Part shown: positions 8,832 through 18,195 of the stretch, one piece after another
Numbering within the stretch: the first letter of the stretch is position 1
Layout of the letters: the number at the start of each line of letters is the position of its first letter
Source of the DNA: CAZJYI01 sp964550025
GTDB lineage: Bacteria; Verrucomicrobiota; Kiritimatiellia; UBA8416; CAYOBW01
NCBI GenBank assembly: GCA_964550025.1
Contig: CAZJYI010000031.1
Location: forward strand, 1 to 64,000
Length of the DNA stretch: 64,000 nt
Direction: 5' to 3'
Translations under genes and position numbers: made by a program
The notes under the pieces: model-generated
What the model was told of the DNA's origin: nothing
Seen by the model: only the letters and a program-made list of their open reading frames with translations
Databases searched by the model: none

Positions 8832-9854
8832 TTAGTCGCACCACAGCTTCGAGTCTTCGCGGGTGTGCCAGGTTCGGGTTGAGCCGTCGCTGCGGCGTAG
8901 CGTTGCCGCGGCGTGCCAGCCTGTCTGCGTCAATTCCATTGTCACATCGCCGACGAGTCCGTCAACGCCGTCCGCTGTCAGGCCGAGCTCCGCGAGGGTT
9001 ACGGCGGGCAGGTTCATGCAGCGTTGCGCGTCGTAAATGTCCATGAGCAGCATCTTCACGTCCCACGCTTCATCACGATAGGGCTCGGAGCTGCCTACCG
9101 CACCCGTGCGGAACTGGACGTAGCCCCAGGTCCATGGCCTGTGCGCGTCGACGGCCGGCTGCGGCGTCCACAGCCAGTTGTCCTCCTCTCGACCGGGGAC
9201 CTTGATGTACTTGCCGTCGATGATGTCGACAAGCCACTCCACGCGTGACATGGCGACGCGCCACACATCCCCGTCCGCCGGCGGACAGCCCTGCCCCTGG
9301 CCCATGTATCCCTTCAAGTCCTCGAACGGAAAGGCGATTTCCACACACCAGCGTTTGTCCGTGCCGTTGGGGTCGTTCAGCACACCGTCGACCATCACGG
9401 CGCTCTTCAACCCCGGGAGGTTCGTGCCCAGTTTCGCCGGGCCGCCCGCCCGGTACGGTTTGGGCAGCGTCAACTCCCAGATCGTGTTGAGCGCATTGAC
9501 CTCGAACTCGTAGTAGTCGTGGTTGTCCCCATCGGGATCGATGAAGACTTCGAAATCATTGTCGTGGAAGATTACCGCGTTCTTTTCCGTTATCGTGCCC
9601 CAGACGTGTGGTTCTTCCAATTCGGCCGCGACGTAGAAGTTCGCGTCATCCCACATCATCTTCGCACGCGTACGGAACCGTGGCGCCAGCTTGCGATCAC
9701 CCAGAATGTCGACGAAATCCTCCGTCCACGGGATCGCATCCCAGACCGCCTTGTCCACATTGCCATCCACCGTCACCGGCCCCGTTGCGCGATAGCAGAC
9801 ATACGACCGCGCGTGCGGCATCTTCACGTTTGGAACCTGTCCATCACCAAGCAT
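8832..9854 (-). CDS. CBM9-like carbohydrate-binding protein
   Basis: A 340-residue protein. The start at 9854 is preferred over one at 9911 because AGGAGAAC precedes it at normal spacing. The fold signature of the CBM9-like/DOMON family is visible: V-D-G-x-x-D-x-x-W near the start of the domain, W-D-D-x-x-x-Y-V-A-A in the middle, and H-D-N-D-x-x-E-V-F-I-D-P-D-G-D, followed by YYEFEVN and W-R-V-x-x-S-R-V-E-W. Such proteins usually bind sugars or a ligand within larger polysaccharide-degrading systems. No signal peptide is seen in the chosen form, so it may be cytoplasmic or use another route. It is monocistronic. Confidence 0.85.
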   Translation of the reverse strand: MLGDGQVPNVKMPHARSYVCYRATGPVTVDGNVDKAVWDAIPWTEDFVDILGDRKLAPRFRTRAKMMWDDANFYVAAELEEPHVWGTITEKNAVIFHDNDFEVFIDPDGDNHDYYEFEVNALNTIWELTLPKPYRAGGPAKLGTNLPGLKSAVMVDGVLNDPNGTDKRWCVEIAFPFEDLKGYMGQGQGCPPADGDVWRVAMSRVEWLVDIIDGKYIKVPGREEDNWLWTPQPAVDAHRPWTWGYVQFRTGAVGSSEPYRDEAWDVKMLLMDIYDAQRCMNLPAVTLAELGLTADGVDGLVGDVTMELTQTGWHAAATLRRSDGSTRTWHTREDSKLWCD

Positions 9855-9984
9855 ATCGTTCTCCTGTTGATCGTCGCTTGCGATTGTACGGGCGGGGAAC
9901 GGGTGAGGCAAGCGTAGGGAACTGGCCGCGTGGGATGCGCGCGAGTCATCAATCGTCGCGGAGTAATCCCCGGGGCAATTGGTG

Positions 9985-10275
9985 AGGGAGAGGAGTGGGA
10001 TTAGGATCGGGGAAGGGAATGGCGATTCTCACCAATCGTAATCGCACTCGCGCGTACCCNNNNNNNNNNNNNNNNNNNNNNNNNNNNNNNNNNNNNNNNN
10101 NNNNNNNNNNNNNNNNNNNNNNNNNNNNNNNNNNNNNNNNNNNNNNNNNNNNNNNNNNNTGGCGATTCTCACCAATCGTAATCGCACTCGCGCGTACCCC
10201 GATCGCCGCGGATCGGTCTTGGGGGCGATCAGTGAGGGGGAGGAGTGGGATTACGATTGGGGAAGGCGAGGGCGG
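9985..10275. repeat. GATTACGATTGG-type low-complexity repeat flanking the gap
   Basis: A block of about 40 bp ending in CGCGCGTACCC occurs identically at 10020-10059 and 10160-10199, on both sides of the N run. A related motif, GAGTGGGATTA(C/G)GAT(T/C)GGGG, appears at about 9993 and 10244. It is nearly the reverse complement of CCAATCGTAATCGCACTC inside the block, so the region can fold. The 40-bp duplication is probably an assembly artefact of unmerged contig ends; the short motifs are real. Confidence 0.7.
10060..10159. other. Assembly gap (100 N)
   Basis: Exactly 100 undetermined bases, the conventional placeholder for a gap of unknown size. It falls in intergenic repeat sequence and disrupts no gene I can identify. 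Confidence 0.99.
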
Positions 10276-10298
10276 GCGCACGGGACCCACCCGCCGGT

Positions 10299-12806
10299 CT
10301 ACAATCGCCGCAGCAGGATGCTTCCGAGGAGGCATAGCAGGGCGGTGATGACGGCTGGGCTCTGGAGCGGGTACGCGCGATCGGCGGTGGCCGTGTCTGC
10401 GAGCGGTTTGTCCGCGTCCGCCAACAGCGCGCGAAAGGCGGGCGGCGGCTCGGCGTCGAGACGGTATTCGGCCGGATAGTCGGAGTGTTTGTGCCACATG
10501 GCATGACGGCCCTTGGCGGGATCGCTGACGGCCAGCGAATAGCTGCTGCCCGCCGGTTCGTCGAGCATCACGGTATAGCGGCCATAGCCGGCCTCCCGCA
10601 CCGCCACCGGCCGTGACGGGCCATGCACAGGGGCCAGAGTACACTCCATCGGAGCTCCCGTGACCGGCATGTCCTGCGTGTCGCGGTAAAAGATGTCCAG
10701 CAACCGGGATTCGCCATCGACGCGAGTCTGTATCTCCATGCCCTGCGCACTGCGCTTGCGCGCGCAGCCGCGCAACGCCTGCGCCCAGAAGCGTCCGAAG
10801 CCGGGCCACGCCACCCATTCCCCCGCCCACTTTCCAGACGCATCGGACGTAAAGGCCAGCGACGTGCCCAGCCCGTAGCGTCCCACGGCCATGAGCGGCG
10901 AACCGTCCTCCGTCAGCAGCAGCATGCGCGCCGTCGGCTTCATGCGCGTCATGACGTAGCCGAGCAGGTACGGCGCGTCGTCGAAATCGATGCCTTCCAG
11001 CAGCGGGTCGCTCTGCACGGGCACAGGCAGAAACGGCTCTTCCTTGATCGCCGACCGCGACGCTTCCATGGTCTCCTTCGTGAAGATCACGGGCACGGTG
11101 GAGGGGTCCATTGTCTCGTAGTAGCGCCCCTTGCCGATCTCCGCGATCGCGCGCATCAGTTCCCGGTCGGCGCCTTCGCCGAGCGCCACGGTAGAGAGGG
11201 TGATGCCTTCCTCCGCCATTTCGGCCGCCAACCCGTGAAAGTCACCGGGCTGGCTCTGGCCGTCGCCGAGAGCGATCACGTGTCGAATACGGCTACTCCC
11301 CGTGTTCAGCATCTCCCGCGCCTGGGCCAGCGCGGGGTACATGCTGGTGCCGCCACCGGCGGCGATGGCATCGATAGAGGAGTTGATCGCATCGCTATGC
11401 ACGGCTTGCGTCAGGTCGACAACGGTATACGGCTCGCTGTCGAACGCCACCACGCCGATGCTGTCCCTTGCCGACAACAGCTCCACGGCCGCCATGGCCG
11501 CCTGGCGCGCCAGCACAATGGGCAGGCCGCTCATACTGCCCGACTTGTCGATCACCAGCACCATGGCCATCGACGGCTTCTCTTTCTCTTTCTCGTAGCG
11601 CGACACGATCGGCAGGACCTCCTCGACCGGCGTCTTGTAGTATCCCCCCAGCCCAAAGCTGTTTTCCGATCCCAGCATCACCAACCCGCCGCCGAACTCC
11701 GACACGTATCTCTTGATGTCGACCATCTGGCGGGTGGTCAGCGAGGTGGCGGCAACGTCCGCCAGGATCACGGCCTCGAACTCGAGAAGCTGCGTCAACT
11801 GGTCCGGCATGCCGTTGCGCCCGCGTACATCAACCGAGAAACCCTGTTGTTCCAGCGCCCGCGCGAACTGGCGCATTTCGCGCGGCGTACCGTGCAGCAC
11901 GAGGACGCGCGCTTTGCCCCTTACATCCACGCTGCAGGACGCGCTGTTGTTAACCAGGAAGTGGTCCCTTTCGGGAACCAGTTCCGCCGTCCAGACCGAG
12001 CGGCCGGACGTGCGCATGTCAACGTGACACGGCACGCGGTTCTCGGCTCCCGGCTCGAGTTTGACCTCGCGGACGTGTTCCACCACGCCGCGATGCGCGA
12101 AACGCACCGTGGCCTTCATCGGCCGGTTGGCCGACACGATGGCCGTCAGAAGCACTTTCTCCCCTTCGTGGGCATAGCGGGTATTGCTCTGCACGGCAAC
12201 GACTGACGCTTCGGCTTCGCGGATGCCGGCGAGAGGACGGACCCTCAGGTGTGTCCCTTCCTTCTCGAGGATTTGCACCGCCCTGGAGAGTCCGGTTTCC
12301 GTGCTTCGTCCGTCGGACAACAACTCGATGTGCCGCACGTAGCCCTCCGGAAAGTGCAACCGTGCCGCAAGGAGTGCTGTCCCGAGACGGGACGCCTTGC
12401 GAAAGGCCGTATCGGAGACACCTTCACGCCAGCGATCCAACATCGCGGCCGCGTCGTCAAACGACATCGCCCGCAGGCCGTCGGCAACACAAAGCAAACT
12501 GTATGAATCCCGCCGCCGTAGCGAGTCAGCTTCACTACGCGCCTGCTCCAACGCCTCGCGCGCGGCATCCAGGTCCACAGACTCCGAGACGTCCAACAGG
12601 TACACCACGTGCCTGGCGGACGCTTTGCTGAGGAAGAGCACGGGGCGGCAAATCGCCAGACCGAGCAACAGGACGGCAACGGCGCGCAGGGCGAACGACG
12701 CCCATCTGAGCAGCTTGGGGCGCTCAACCATTCCCGTCAGCATCAGCACCAGCATGGGTACAAGCGCCAGCAGCCAGAGCAGGGGTTGATAGGATGTCAG
12801 TTCCAT
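10299..12806 (-). CDS. Bat-like membrane protein with two VWA domains and a GATase-like domain
   Basis: An 835-residue membrane protein. Two helices at the N-terminus (about 9-25 and 36-58) precede a first VWA-like domain with the metal-site motif DVSES (72-76). A class-I glutamine-amidotransferase-like region follows (around 300-390). A second VWA domain has an intact DKSGSMS motif (about 418-424) and the AAGGGTSMYPAL loop carrying the conserved Thr. A beta-rich stretch and one C-terminal helix end the protein. This architecture is typical of the last gene in MoxR/DUF58/VWA (Bat-like) operons, thought to form a membrane complex that senses or protects the envelope. It starts 14 bases after the upstream VWA gene and is clearly cotranscribed. 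Confidence 0.85.
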   Translation of the reverse strand: MELTSYQPLLWLLALVPMLVLMLTGMVERPKLLRWASFALRAVAVLLLGLAICRPVLFLSKASARHVVYLLDVSESVDLDAAREALEQARSEADSLRRRDSYSLLCVADGLRAMSFDDAAAMLDRWREGVSDTAFRKASRLGTALLAARLHFPEGYVRHIELLSDGRSTETGLSRAVQILEKEGTHLRVRPLAGIREAEASVVAVQSNTRYAHEGEKVLLTAIVSANRPMKATVRFAHRGVVEHVREVKLEPGAENRVPCHVDMRTSGRSVWTAELVPERDHFLVNNSASCSVDVRGKARVLVLHGTPREMRQFARALEQQGFSVDVRGRNGMPDQLTQLLEFEAVILADVAATSLTTRQMVDIKRYVSEFGGGLVMLGSENSFGLGGYYKTPVEEVLPIVSRYEKEKEKPSMAMVLVIDKSGSMSGLPIVLARQAAMAAVELLSARDSIGVVAFDSEPYTVVDLTQAVHSDAINSSIDAIAAGGGTSMYPALAQAREMLNTGSSRIRHVIALGDGQSQPGDFHGLAAEMAEEGITLSTVALGEGADRELMRAIAEIGKGRYYETMDPSTVPVIFTKETMEASRSAIKEEPFLPVPVQSDPLLEGIDFDDAPYLLGYVMTRMKPTARMLLLTEDGSPLMAVGRYGLGTSLAFTSDASGKWAGEWVAWPGFGRFWAQALRGCARKRSAQGMEIQTRVDGESRLLDIFYRDTQDMPVTGAPMECTLAPVHGPSRPVAVREAGYGRYTVMLDEPAGSSYSLAVSDPAKGRHAMWHKHSDYPAEYRLDAEPPPAFRALLADADKPLADTATADRAYPLQSPAVITALLCLLGSILLRRL

Positions 12807-12820
12807 GACGGCACGCGGCG

Positions 12821-14542
12821 TCAGCCGACCTTTCTCCTATGGTAAAGCATGCTCTCGCAAGCGGCCAACAGCAGCGCGCTCACGAGCAGCCAGTAGCCGA
12901 CGGACCACCCGCTCTCGACGCGAGCCTCTGTCTTTTCGCCCGGGGGTGCGTTCAGAAGTGTTTCGGATTCGCCGTTGAGGCTGCACGCAATCAACGGCTG
13001 TCCGGCAACAGCGTTGGTATGAATCCCGAGCCGCGTCAGGCGTTCGTCCTCATCGGGGTCCGGTGACGTCAGGAGGGCGCCGGGCCGGTACGAGGCACGG
13101 TAGTTGAGCGACCGGCCGGCCAGGTCGCGCGCCATGGCATAGACCAGCATCGGGAAGTAGGCGCTGAAAACGAAATCCGATTCGAGTGGATCCATATTGA
13201 ATACGAATGCCGTGCGTTCCGCGTCACTGACCCGGTAGATCAGAGGCTCCCCTGTCCCGCTCTGCGCAATAGGCGTTGCCCCCGGCGGGAGGGTGAGACG
13301 GCGCGCGCCCTTGAATGTGAGCGCTTCGGTATCCACGAAGCGAAGTACCGGGTCCGGCACGCGCGAGGCGCGCACGGTCTGCGATGGAAGCGCATCGCCT
13401 GCCTCCAGGCACAGGCCGGAAGCTGCCGTGGGCATGAAAGCGATCACGCCGGCGGCTGTCTCGGGAAGCGACACCGCCTCGCGGCAGAGCAGCACGTCCG
13501 CCTGCTCCCGAACGAGCTGCAGCGCTACGTGGTCGTCGTCAAACGCGCGTACGCATGCACGCAGAAAGGCGGTATCCGCGCCCGAGGAGGAGACCTGCAC
13601 GCGTATGGGCGTATGCGGCGGCACGGCAGCGTAGGCGACGTTGTCGCGCGCCAGGGCATCGTCGATTTTGCACTCCAGGAACCACGCGCCGGATTCTCCA
13701 CCCGGCACGGTGTAGGTTTCACCCGTGTTGAGCCCGGGGGAGACGGTCGACTGGTAGACGCGAACGACGCGGTCGCGCGCCCCCTGGCAGAGATGCAGTT
13801 CCACCTCGCGGGGCGAATCGAATGTGGACGCACAGCGGAAATATATGCCCAATGAGCGGTCCAGTGATGGCAGGCGCACGACGTCAAAAGCGGTCACACC
13901 GATATTGCCGGTTTCGTCGCCGACCACGAGTTGTTCGATGTCTTGGAGCTCCGGGGCCAGGGAGTGGGAACCGTCGGTTATGAGGATGACGCGGGCGTGT
14001 TCCGCCAGGTCCGTCCCGCGGCGCAAGCGTCGCAGGGCTTCCGGGTTCAGGGCCACGTCTTCAGGCACGATGCGGTCGATGCCGCGAAGCAGCTGCCGCT
14101 GGTTGCGCGTCATATGGACGACATATCGCACGTCGTCGGCAACGGTCGCGATGATGGCCTGCCGTTCCTGCGGCATGGCGCGAACGAGCCGCTGTGCCGC
14201 CCGCTGCGCGAGCGCGAGCCGGGTAGCGCCTCCGCTGCGCGCGCGCATACTGAGGCTCGTATCCACCAGGATCAGCAGGTGGCGCCTGTCCGCGTCCGCC
14301 TTCCGGACGGGTCGGGCCATTGCCAGGACGGCCGCGATCACGGCCAGGGCCATGATCAGAAGGCTCAGGATATCCCGCAGCCGACGGAGTAGCGCCGAAG
14401 CGCGGTTTTCGTCGAGCACGGCCTCCCAGAGGAACCAGGTGCTCGTACGCCTCCGGGTGGGACGCACCTTAAGCAGGTAGATCGCGGCGAGCGGCAGCAG
14501 AACGAGCCCGAACCAGAGCATGTGTGGCGCCAGGAAGGTCAC
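12821..14542 (-). CDS. BatA-type membrane VWA protein
   Basis: A 573-residue protein with the BatA N-terminal signature: a first membrane helix (about 8-24), a basic segment, a W-F-L-W-E-A segment, and a second helix (about 56-77) ending in MARPVR. The VWA domain follows at once, with DTSLS (94-98) as the metal-site motif and a matching ITDGSHS further on. A beta-rich region (about 250-500) may be extracytoplasmic. A C-terminal helix (about 545-563) closes it. Its ATG overlaps the stop of the upstream DUF58 gene as ATGA, indicating translational coupling. Confidence 0.87.
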   Translation of the reverse strand: MTFLAPHMLWFGLVLLPLAAIYLLKVRPTRRRTSTWFLWEAVLDENRASALLRRLRDILSLLIMALAVIAAVLAMARPVRKADADRRHLLILVDTSLSMRARSGGATRLALAQRAAQRLVRAMPQERQAIIATVADDVRYVVHMTRNQRQLLRGIDRIVPEDVALNPEALRRLRRGTDLAEHARVILITDGSHSLAPELQDIEQLVVGDETGNIGVTAFDVVRLPSLDRSLGIYFRCASTFDSPREVELHLCQGARDRVVRVYQSTVSPGLNTGETYTVPGGESGAWFLECKIDDALARDNVAYAAVPPHTPIRVQVSSSGADTAFLRACVRAFDDDHVALQLVREQADVLLCREAVSLPETAAGVIAFMPTAASGLCLEAGDALPSQTVRASRVPDPVLRFVDTEALTFKGARRLTLPPGATPIAQSGTGEPLIYRVSDAERTAFVFNMDPLESDFVFSAYFPMLVYAMARDLAGRSLNYRASYRPGALLTSPDPDEDERLTRLGIHTNAVAGQPLIACSLNGESETLLNAPPGEKTEARVESGWSVGYWLLVSALLLAACESMLYHRRKVG

Positions 14543-15405
14543 GACACGAGCCCTCCCCGCCGCAGGATCGTCTGCACGACGTCGTGGAACGGGATGTCAA
14601 TGGTGGTCCGGAAGTAACCTATCTCGCGCCGCGCGCACTCTTTGGCCAGCCTCGCATTCCAGTCCTTCATGGCACGCGCATAGCGGGAAGCTTCGATCGG
14701 TCCGACCGTCAACTGGCGTCTTTTGCCGGTTTCCACGCATTCCAATTCCACGTCGCCCTTCCAGTCGCAGGTGAGCTCCCGCGGGTCGATGACCTGCAGG
14801 CAGTAGACGTCATGCCTGGCCCACTGCAGCAGGTTCAAGGCGTCGTCGTATCCGTCCGGCGTGAAGAAGTCGGAAACCAGGACACAGATGCCGCGGCGGA
14901 GCCCCTGCCCATGAAACGCCCGGACGCAATCCTCCAGCTTCGTGTCGTTGCCGCTGCAGGCGACCTCCTCCAGCAACCGCAGGAACGACAAGCTTCGGCC
15001 ACGCCCGTGCGACAGGGAAAACACAGGCGACAACGACTCGTCAAACCGGTAGACGGCCAGGCGATCCAGGCTGTTCAGCGCAATGTAACCGAGGGCGGCG
15101 ACAAGACGCAGGGCGTAGTCGAGTTTCGTCGCCATGGAGTGGCTGGTGTCGACCATCAGGAAGACGGGAACATCCTCCTCCACTTCGAACAGCTTGACCA
15201 CGAGTTGTTCGAGCCGGCCATAGATCTTCCAGTCAATCCGGCGATAGTCGTCCCCGTAGTTGTACTCAGCGTAGTCGGCAAAGAGGATGCCCCCGCCAAG
15301 TTTGCGTGTACGCCGTTCGGCCTTGAGCCTGCCGCTCAATACCTTGCGGGCAAGGAGATAGAGCGTCTCCAGTTGCCTGATGAATTCGGGATCGGTCAGT
15401 TTCAT
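14539..15405 (-). CDS. DUF58 protein
   Basis: A 288-residue soluble protein of the DUF58 family, recognised by GDDYRRIDWK (51-60) and the degenerate VWA-like MVDTSHSM (about 84-91). Family length is normal. DUF58 proteins regularly sit between a MoxR ATPase and VWA proteins and are believed to be clients or adaptors of MoxR. It lies 29 bases downstream of the MoxR gene and overlaps the next gene by four bases. Confidence 0.92.
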   Translation of the reverse strand: MKLTDPEFIRQLETLYLLARKVLSGRLKAERRTRKLGGGILFADYAEYNYGDDYRRIDWKIYGRLEQLVVKLFEVEEDVPVFLMVDTSHSMATKLDYALRLVAALGYIALNSLDRLAVYRFDESLSPVFSLSHGRGRSLSFLRLLEEVACSGNDTKLEDCVRAFHGQGLRRGICVLVSDFFTPDGYDDALNLLQWARHDVYCLQVIDPRELTCDWKGDVELECVETGKRRQLTVGPIEASRYARAMKDWNARLAKECARREIGYFRTTIDIPFHDVVQTILRRGGLVS

Positions 15406-15434
15406 AGAACGCTCGGCTCACGCAGAAGCACCGA

Positions 15435-16445
15435 TCATGCGCTGTGATCGACGATGCGTTGAATGAGCTCATCCTGGGTAATGCCTTCCGACTCCCCCTC
15501 GAAGCTCAGGATGATACGATGGCGCATAGCCGGCGCCGCAACGGCATTGACATCGGAGCGCGACACGTGGAAGCGCCCCGCCAGCAACGCCTTGGCGCGC
15601 GCGGCGGCCAGCATGGACTGCGCGGCGCGCGGCGAGGCGCCATAGCGGACGTAGCGGCGCACGTCCTCCGGCGCATCCCCGTTCTCGGGATGGGTCTTCC
15701 GCACAAGCGACACGAGATGGTCCTGTACCTCCGGCGCGATGGGCACCTGTCGCACGACGCGTCCCATCCTCAGGATGGCCTCACCGTCGGCGACGGGCTG
15801 CACCTGCGGTTGCTCGACACCGCCCGTGCGGTTCAGGATCTCGGAGAACTGCTCGTGGGACGGCATCCCAACGGCCGACTTGAAGAAGAACCGGTCAAGC
15901 TGCGCCTCGGGCAACGGGTAAGTGCCGTCCATTTCGATGGGGTTCTGTGTCGCGAGAACGAAGAACGGCAGTTCCAGCGCATATGTGTGGTTGGCCACGC
16001 TGACGGTCTTCTCCTGCATCGTTTCCAGCAGGGCCGACTGCGTCTTCGGGGTGGCCCGGTTGATCTCGTCGGCGAGCAGCACATTGGCAAACACCGGCCC
16101 CTTCTGGAACTCGAACGTCTTCCGCCCGTCATCGTTCTCAACCAGGATGTTGGTTCCCAGGATGTCCGCGGGCAACAGGTCGGGGGTGAACTGGATGCGC
16201 CGGAACCGCAGGTGCAGCGCGTCGGCGACGCAATGCACCAGGGCGGTCTTGCCGAGGCCGGGCAATCCCTCGAGCAACACGTGGCCGCCACACACAACGG
16301 CGATCAGGACCTGTTCGATGATCTCGTCGTGGCCGACGATAAAGGTGCTGATGGCCTCCCGCAGATTGTGAAAGGTCCCGACAAAGCTCTCAACAGCTTC
16401 CCGCGTTTGCGCCGTGCCGTCGTCAATCGGTTGTTCTTCGCTCAT
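15435..16445 (-). CDS. MoxR-family AAA+ ATPase
   Basis: A 336-residue AAA+ protein. Walker A is GLPGLGKT (60-67), Walker B is LLADEINRA, sensor 1 is LATQNP, and the LPEAQLDRF arginine-finger region follows, all in the order and spacing of MoxR proteins. MoxR ATPases act as chaperones that activate partner VWA proteins. Here the partners are probably the DUF58 and VWA proteins encoded immediately downstream. A 214-base spacer with inverted heptamer repeats separates it from the upstream coiled-coil gene, so it may have its own promoter or be attenuated there. Confidence 0.93.
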   Translation of the reverse strand: MSEEQPIDDGTAQTREAVESFVGTFHNLREAISTFIVGHDEIIEQVLIAVVCGGHVLLEGLPGLGKTALVHCVADALHLRFRRIQFTPDLLPADILGTNILVENDDGRKTFEFQKGPVFANVLLADEINRATPKTQSALLETMQEKTVSVANHTYALELPFFVLATQNPIEMDGTYPLPEAQLDRFFFKSAVGMPSHEQFSEILNRTGGVEQPQVQPVADGEAILRMGRVVRQVPIAPEVQDHLVSLVRKTHPENGDAPEDVRRYVRYGASPRAAQSMLAAARAKALLAGRFHVSRSDVNAVAAPAMRHRIILSFEGESEGITQDELIQRIVDHSA

Positions 16446-16481
16446 ACTAGTTTCCTCTGCCTGTCAGGCTGTTTGTCTGCG

Positions 16482-16677
16482 GTGGCGAGTGGCCAGAGGC
16501 CAGTGGCAAGTGGCGAGTGGCCAGAGGCGAGAGGGGGATGTCCGCTCACTCCAGCGATATCGCCATATTCTCTACGCTTCCCGGGAACGACAGAAGGAAA
16601 GACCGCGTTCCCTACCCTCGTTCGCCACTTGCCACTCGCCACTTGCCACCCGCCACTTCTCACTCCCCACTCGCCGG
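16482..16677. repeat. Two facing arrays of heptanucleotide repeats
   Basis: The left arm (16482-16530) is seven perfect-phase heptamers of the form GTGGCNA or GAGGCNA. The right arm (16622-16677) is about eight heptamers of the complementary form TNGCCAC. The two arms face each other across 90 bases and could form a long imperfect hairpin between the coiled-coil gene and the MoxR gene. The right arm enters the 3' end of the coiled-coil gene and supplies its stop codon. Confidence 0.9.
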
Positions 16678-18192
16678 CGCCTCATGCATCGTTTCGAAAT
16701 ATCGGCGAACCCCGCGTTTGTAGGCTTCGGGAACATCTTCGCGGCGCACGAGCGACTCGACCTGGCGTTTGAAGGCCACTTGCCGGCTGCGTGCCCTTGC
16801 GCGGCTGACGCCGTCGCCGGTCAACGCTTCCTCCACGGCAATCTCGGACGTCCCACCCCGCTTCTGCCCCTTTAGCTGCGTCAGCACGCCGCCCTCGATT
16901 ACGGGGGTTGGGGTCTCGTTCACCGACCGCTGGACGCCAACACCTGCCCGCAATCCGGCCGCATTCATGTTGGCGGACAGATAGGACTGGCACTGCCCCA
17001 GGCAGGCCTGCAACGACTTCATACGGGCCAGGAACTTCAGCCTTGTGTCGAGGTCGTCGAGATCGCGCGCGAACCTGAACAGAGCTCCCTCGCACTCCCC
17101 TTCACACTTGACCAGGCGGCCCTGGCATTCCCGTAGTTCCCCGAGCTCCGCCAGCTCTGCTTCGGACGCTTCCAACGCCTCGTCAAGCTCACAAGCCGCG
17201 GCCTCGATGTCCTGCGCTGTCTTCACGAACCGGTTGTCGGCAAACTCCGCTTTGCGTCCGGCCTGCGCGAGGCGGCGGGCCGTAGTCTGCAGTTTGCTGT
17301 TTTCCAACCGCCGGTCTTTGAGCGGCTTCTTGCCGTCCGGTTTGAGTTTGCGTGCCTGCCTGGCCGCGTCGCGATAGCGCTTCTCCGCGAGCGCTCGCGC
17401 CAGGTCATTCGTTGCGGGCGCCTTGGCCAGCTCACGGGCCATCTGTGCAAGGACCAGTCTATCCTGCGACGTATCCAGGTCCCGACTCAGCGCATTGAGT
17501 TGTTTCTCAATGGCGGCATACTGCCGGAGGGCCTCTTCGCGCTCCGGCGTGGTCTCCAGTTTCTCCACAAGCTCGGCCAAACCCGTGCGCCTCATGAGCT
17601 CACGCTCTTCGTCGCTCATGTCTTGTTCAATATCCTCCATTTCCTCGGCAAGGCGCTCCTTGATCTCCTCGCTCCGTGCCTCGGTCAGGGCCTGCTGCTC
17701 GTGCCGGGCGCGCACGGCGGGACTGTCGGGCACGCAAAGCAGGACGGCCGTTCCCAGCAGGCAGTAGACCGCAATCCGAACCAACCGCAAGGGCGGCCTG
17801 AGGGGAAGGCTGCCGGGCGTTGCGCCCGCCGCGGCGCGTTCGGTTTGTTCTTCCTGTAACGCGAAGAAGGCACCGCTACGCCGCTGGCGCTCGAAGGCGA
17901 GAGCGGACAACAAACCGTCGTTCAGCCGAAAACTTTCGTCGGCAACCAGCGCCGCTTCGTGCCGGGAAACGCGCCGCACGACCCACAGAACGAAGCACGC
18001 GACGCCTCCAGCGCAGCCGGGAGCCCAAAGCCACTGCCTGTCAACGCGGTGCCCCGCAAGCACAAAGCCGCACGCCATCACCAGGGCGAGAACGGCAGCG
18101 ATCACGAAGCCACGGCAGGCGGCGAGAACCAGGACGCCGGCGTTGAGCCGGGCGCGCACGCGTGATACAAGGTGGTGGAGCTGTTCAGACAT
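16660..18192 (-). CDS. Membrane-anchored coiled-coil protein of the Bat-like operon
   Basis: A 510-residue protein with three hydrophobic helices in the first 155 residues (about 21-46, 53-70 and 138-155). A long, strongly charged helical region (about 165-400), rich in Glu, Lys, Arg and Ala heptads, should form coiled coils. A conserved-looking C-terminus (LVRREDVPEAYKRGVRRYF) matches a family found beside MoxR/VWA genes in PVC-type bacteria. It begins three bases after the stop of the giant TPR gene. Its last residues (ASGE) and TGA stop are encoded by the heptamer repeat. It is probably a scaffold linking cytoplasmic MoxR components to the membrane; this is inference. Confidence 0.75.
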   Translation of the reverse strand: MSEQLHHLVSRVRARLNAGVLVLAACRGFVIAAVLALVMACGFVLAGHRVDRQWLWAPGCAGGVACFVLWVVRRVSRHEAALVADESFRLNDGLLSALAFERQRRSGAFFALQEEQTERAAAGATPGSLPLRPPLRLVRIAVYCLLGTAVLLCVPDSPAVRARHEQQALTEARSEEIKERLAEEMEDIEQDMSDEERELMRRTGLAELVEKLETTPEREEALRQYAAIEKQLNALSRDLDTSQDRLVLAQMARELAKAPATNDLARALAEKRYRDAARQARKLKPDGKKPLKDRRLENSKLQTTARRLAQAGRKAEFADNRFVKTAQDIEAAACELDEALEASEAELAELGELRECQGRLVKCEGECEGALFRFARDLDDLDTRLKFLARMKSLQACLGQCQSYLSANMNAAGLRAGVGVQRSVNETPTPVIEGGVLTQLKGQKRGGTSEIAVEEALTGDGVSRARARSRQVAFKRQVESLVRREDVPEAYKRGVRRYFETMHEAPASGE

Positions 18193-18195
18193 ACC

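Noticed and set aside
10623..12206. A 527-codon plus-strand open frame opposite the double-VWA gene
   Set aside because: It is very His/Arg-rich and low-complexity, a shadow of the VWA coding frame.
16482..16677. Repeat arrays considered as a possible CRISPR
   Set aside because: The unit is 7 bp with no spacers, and no cas gene is in the window.
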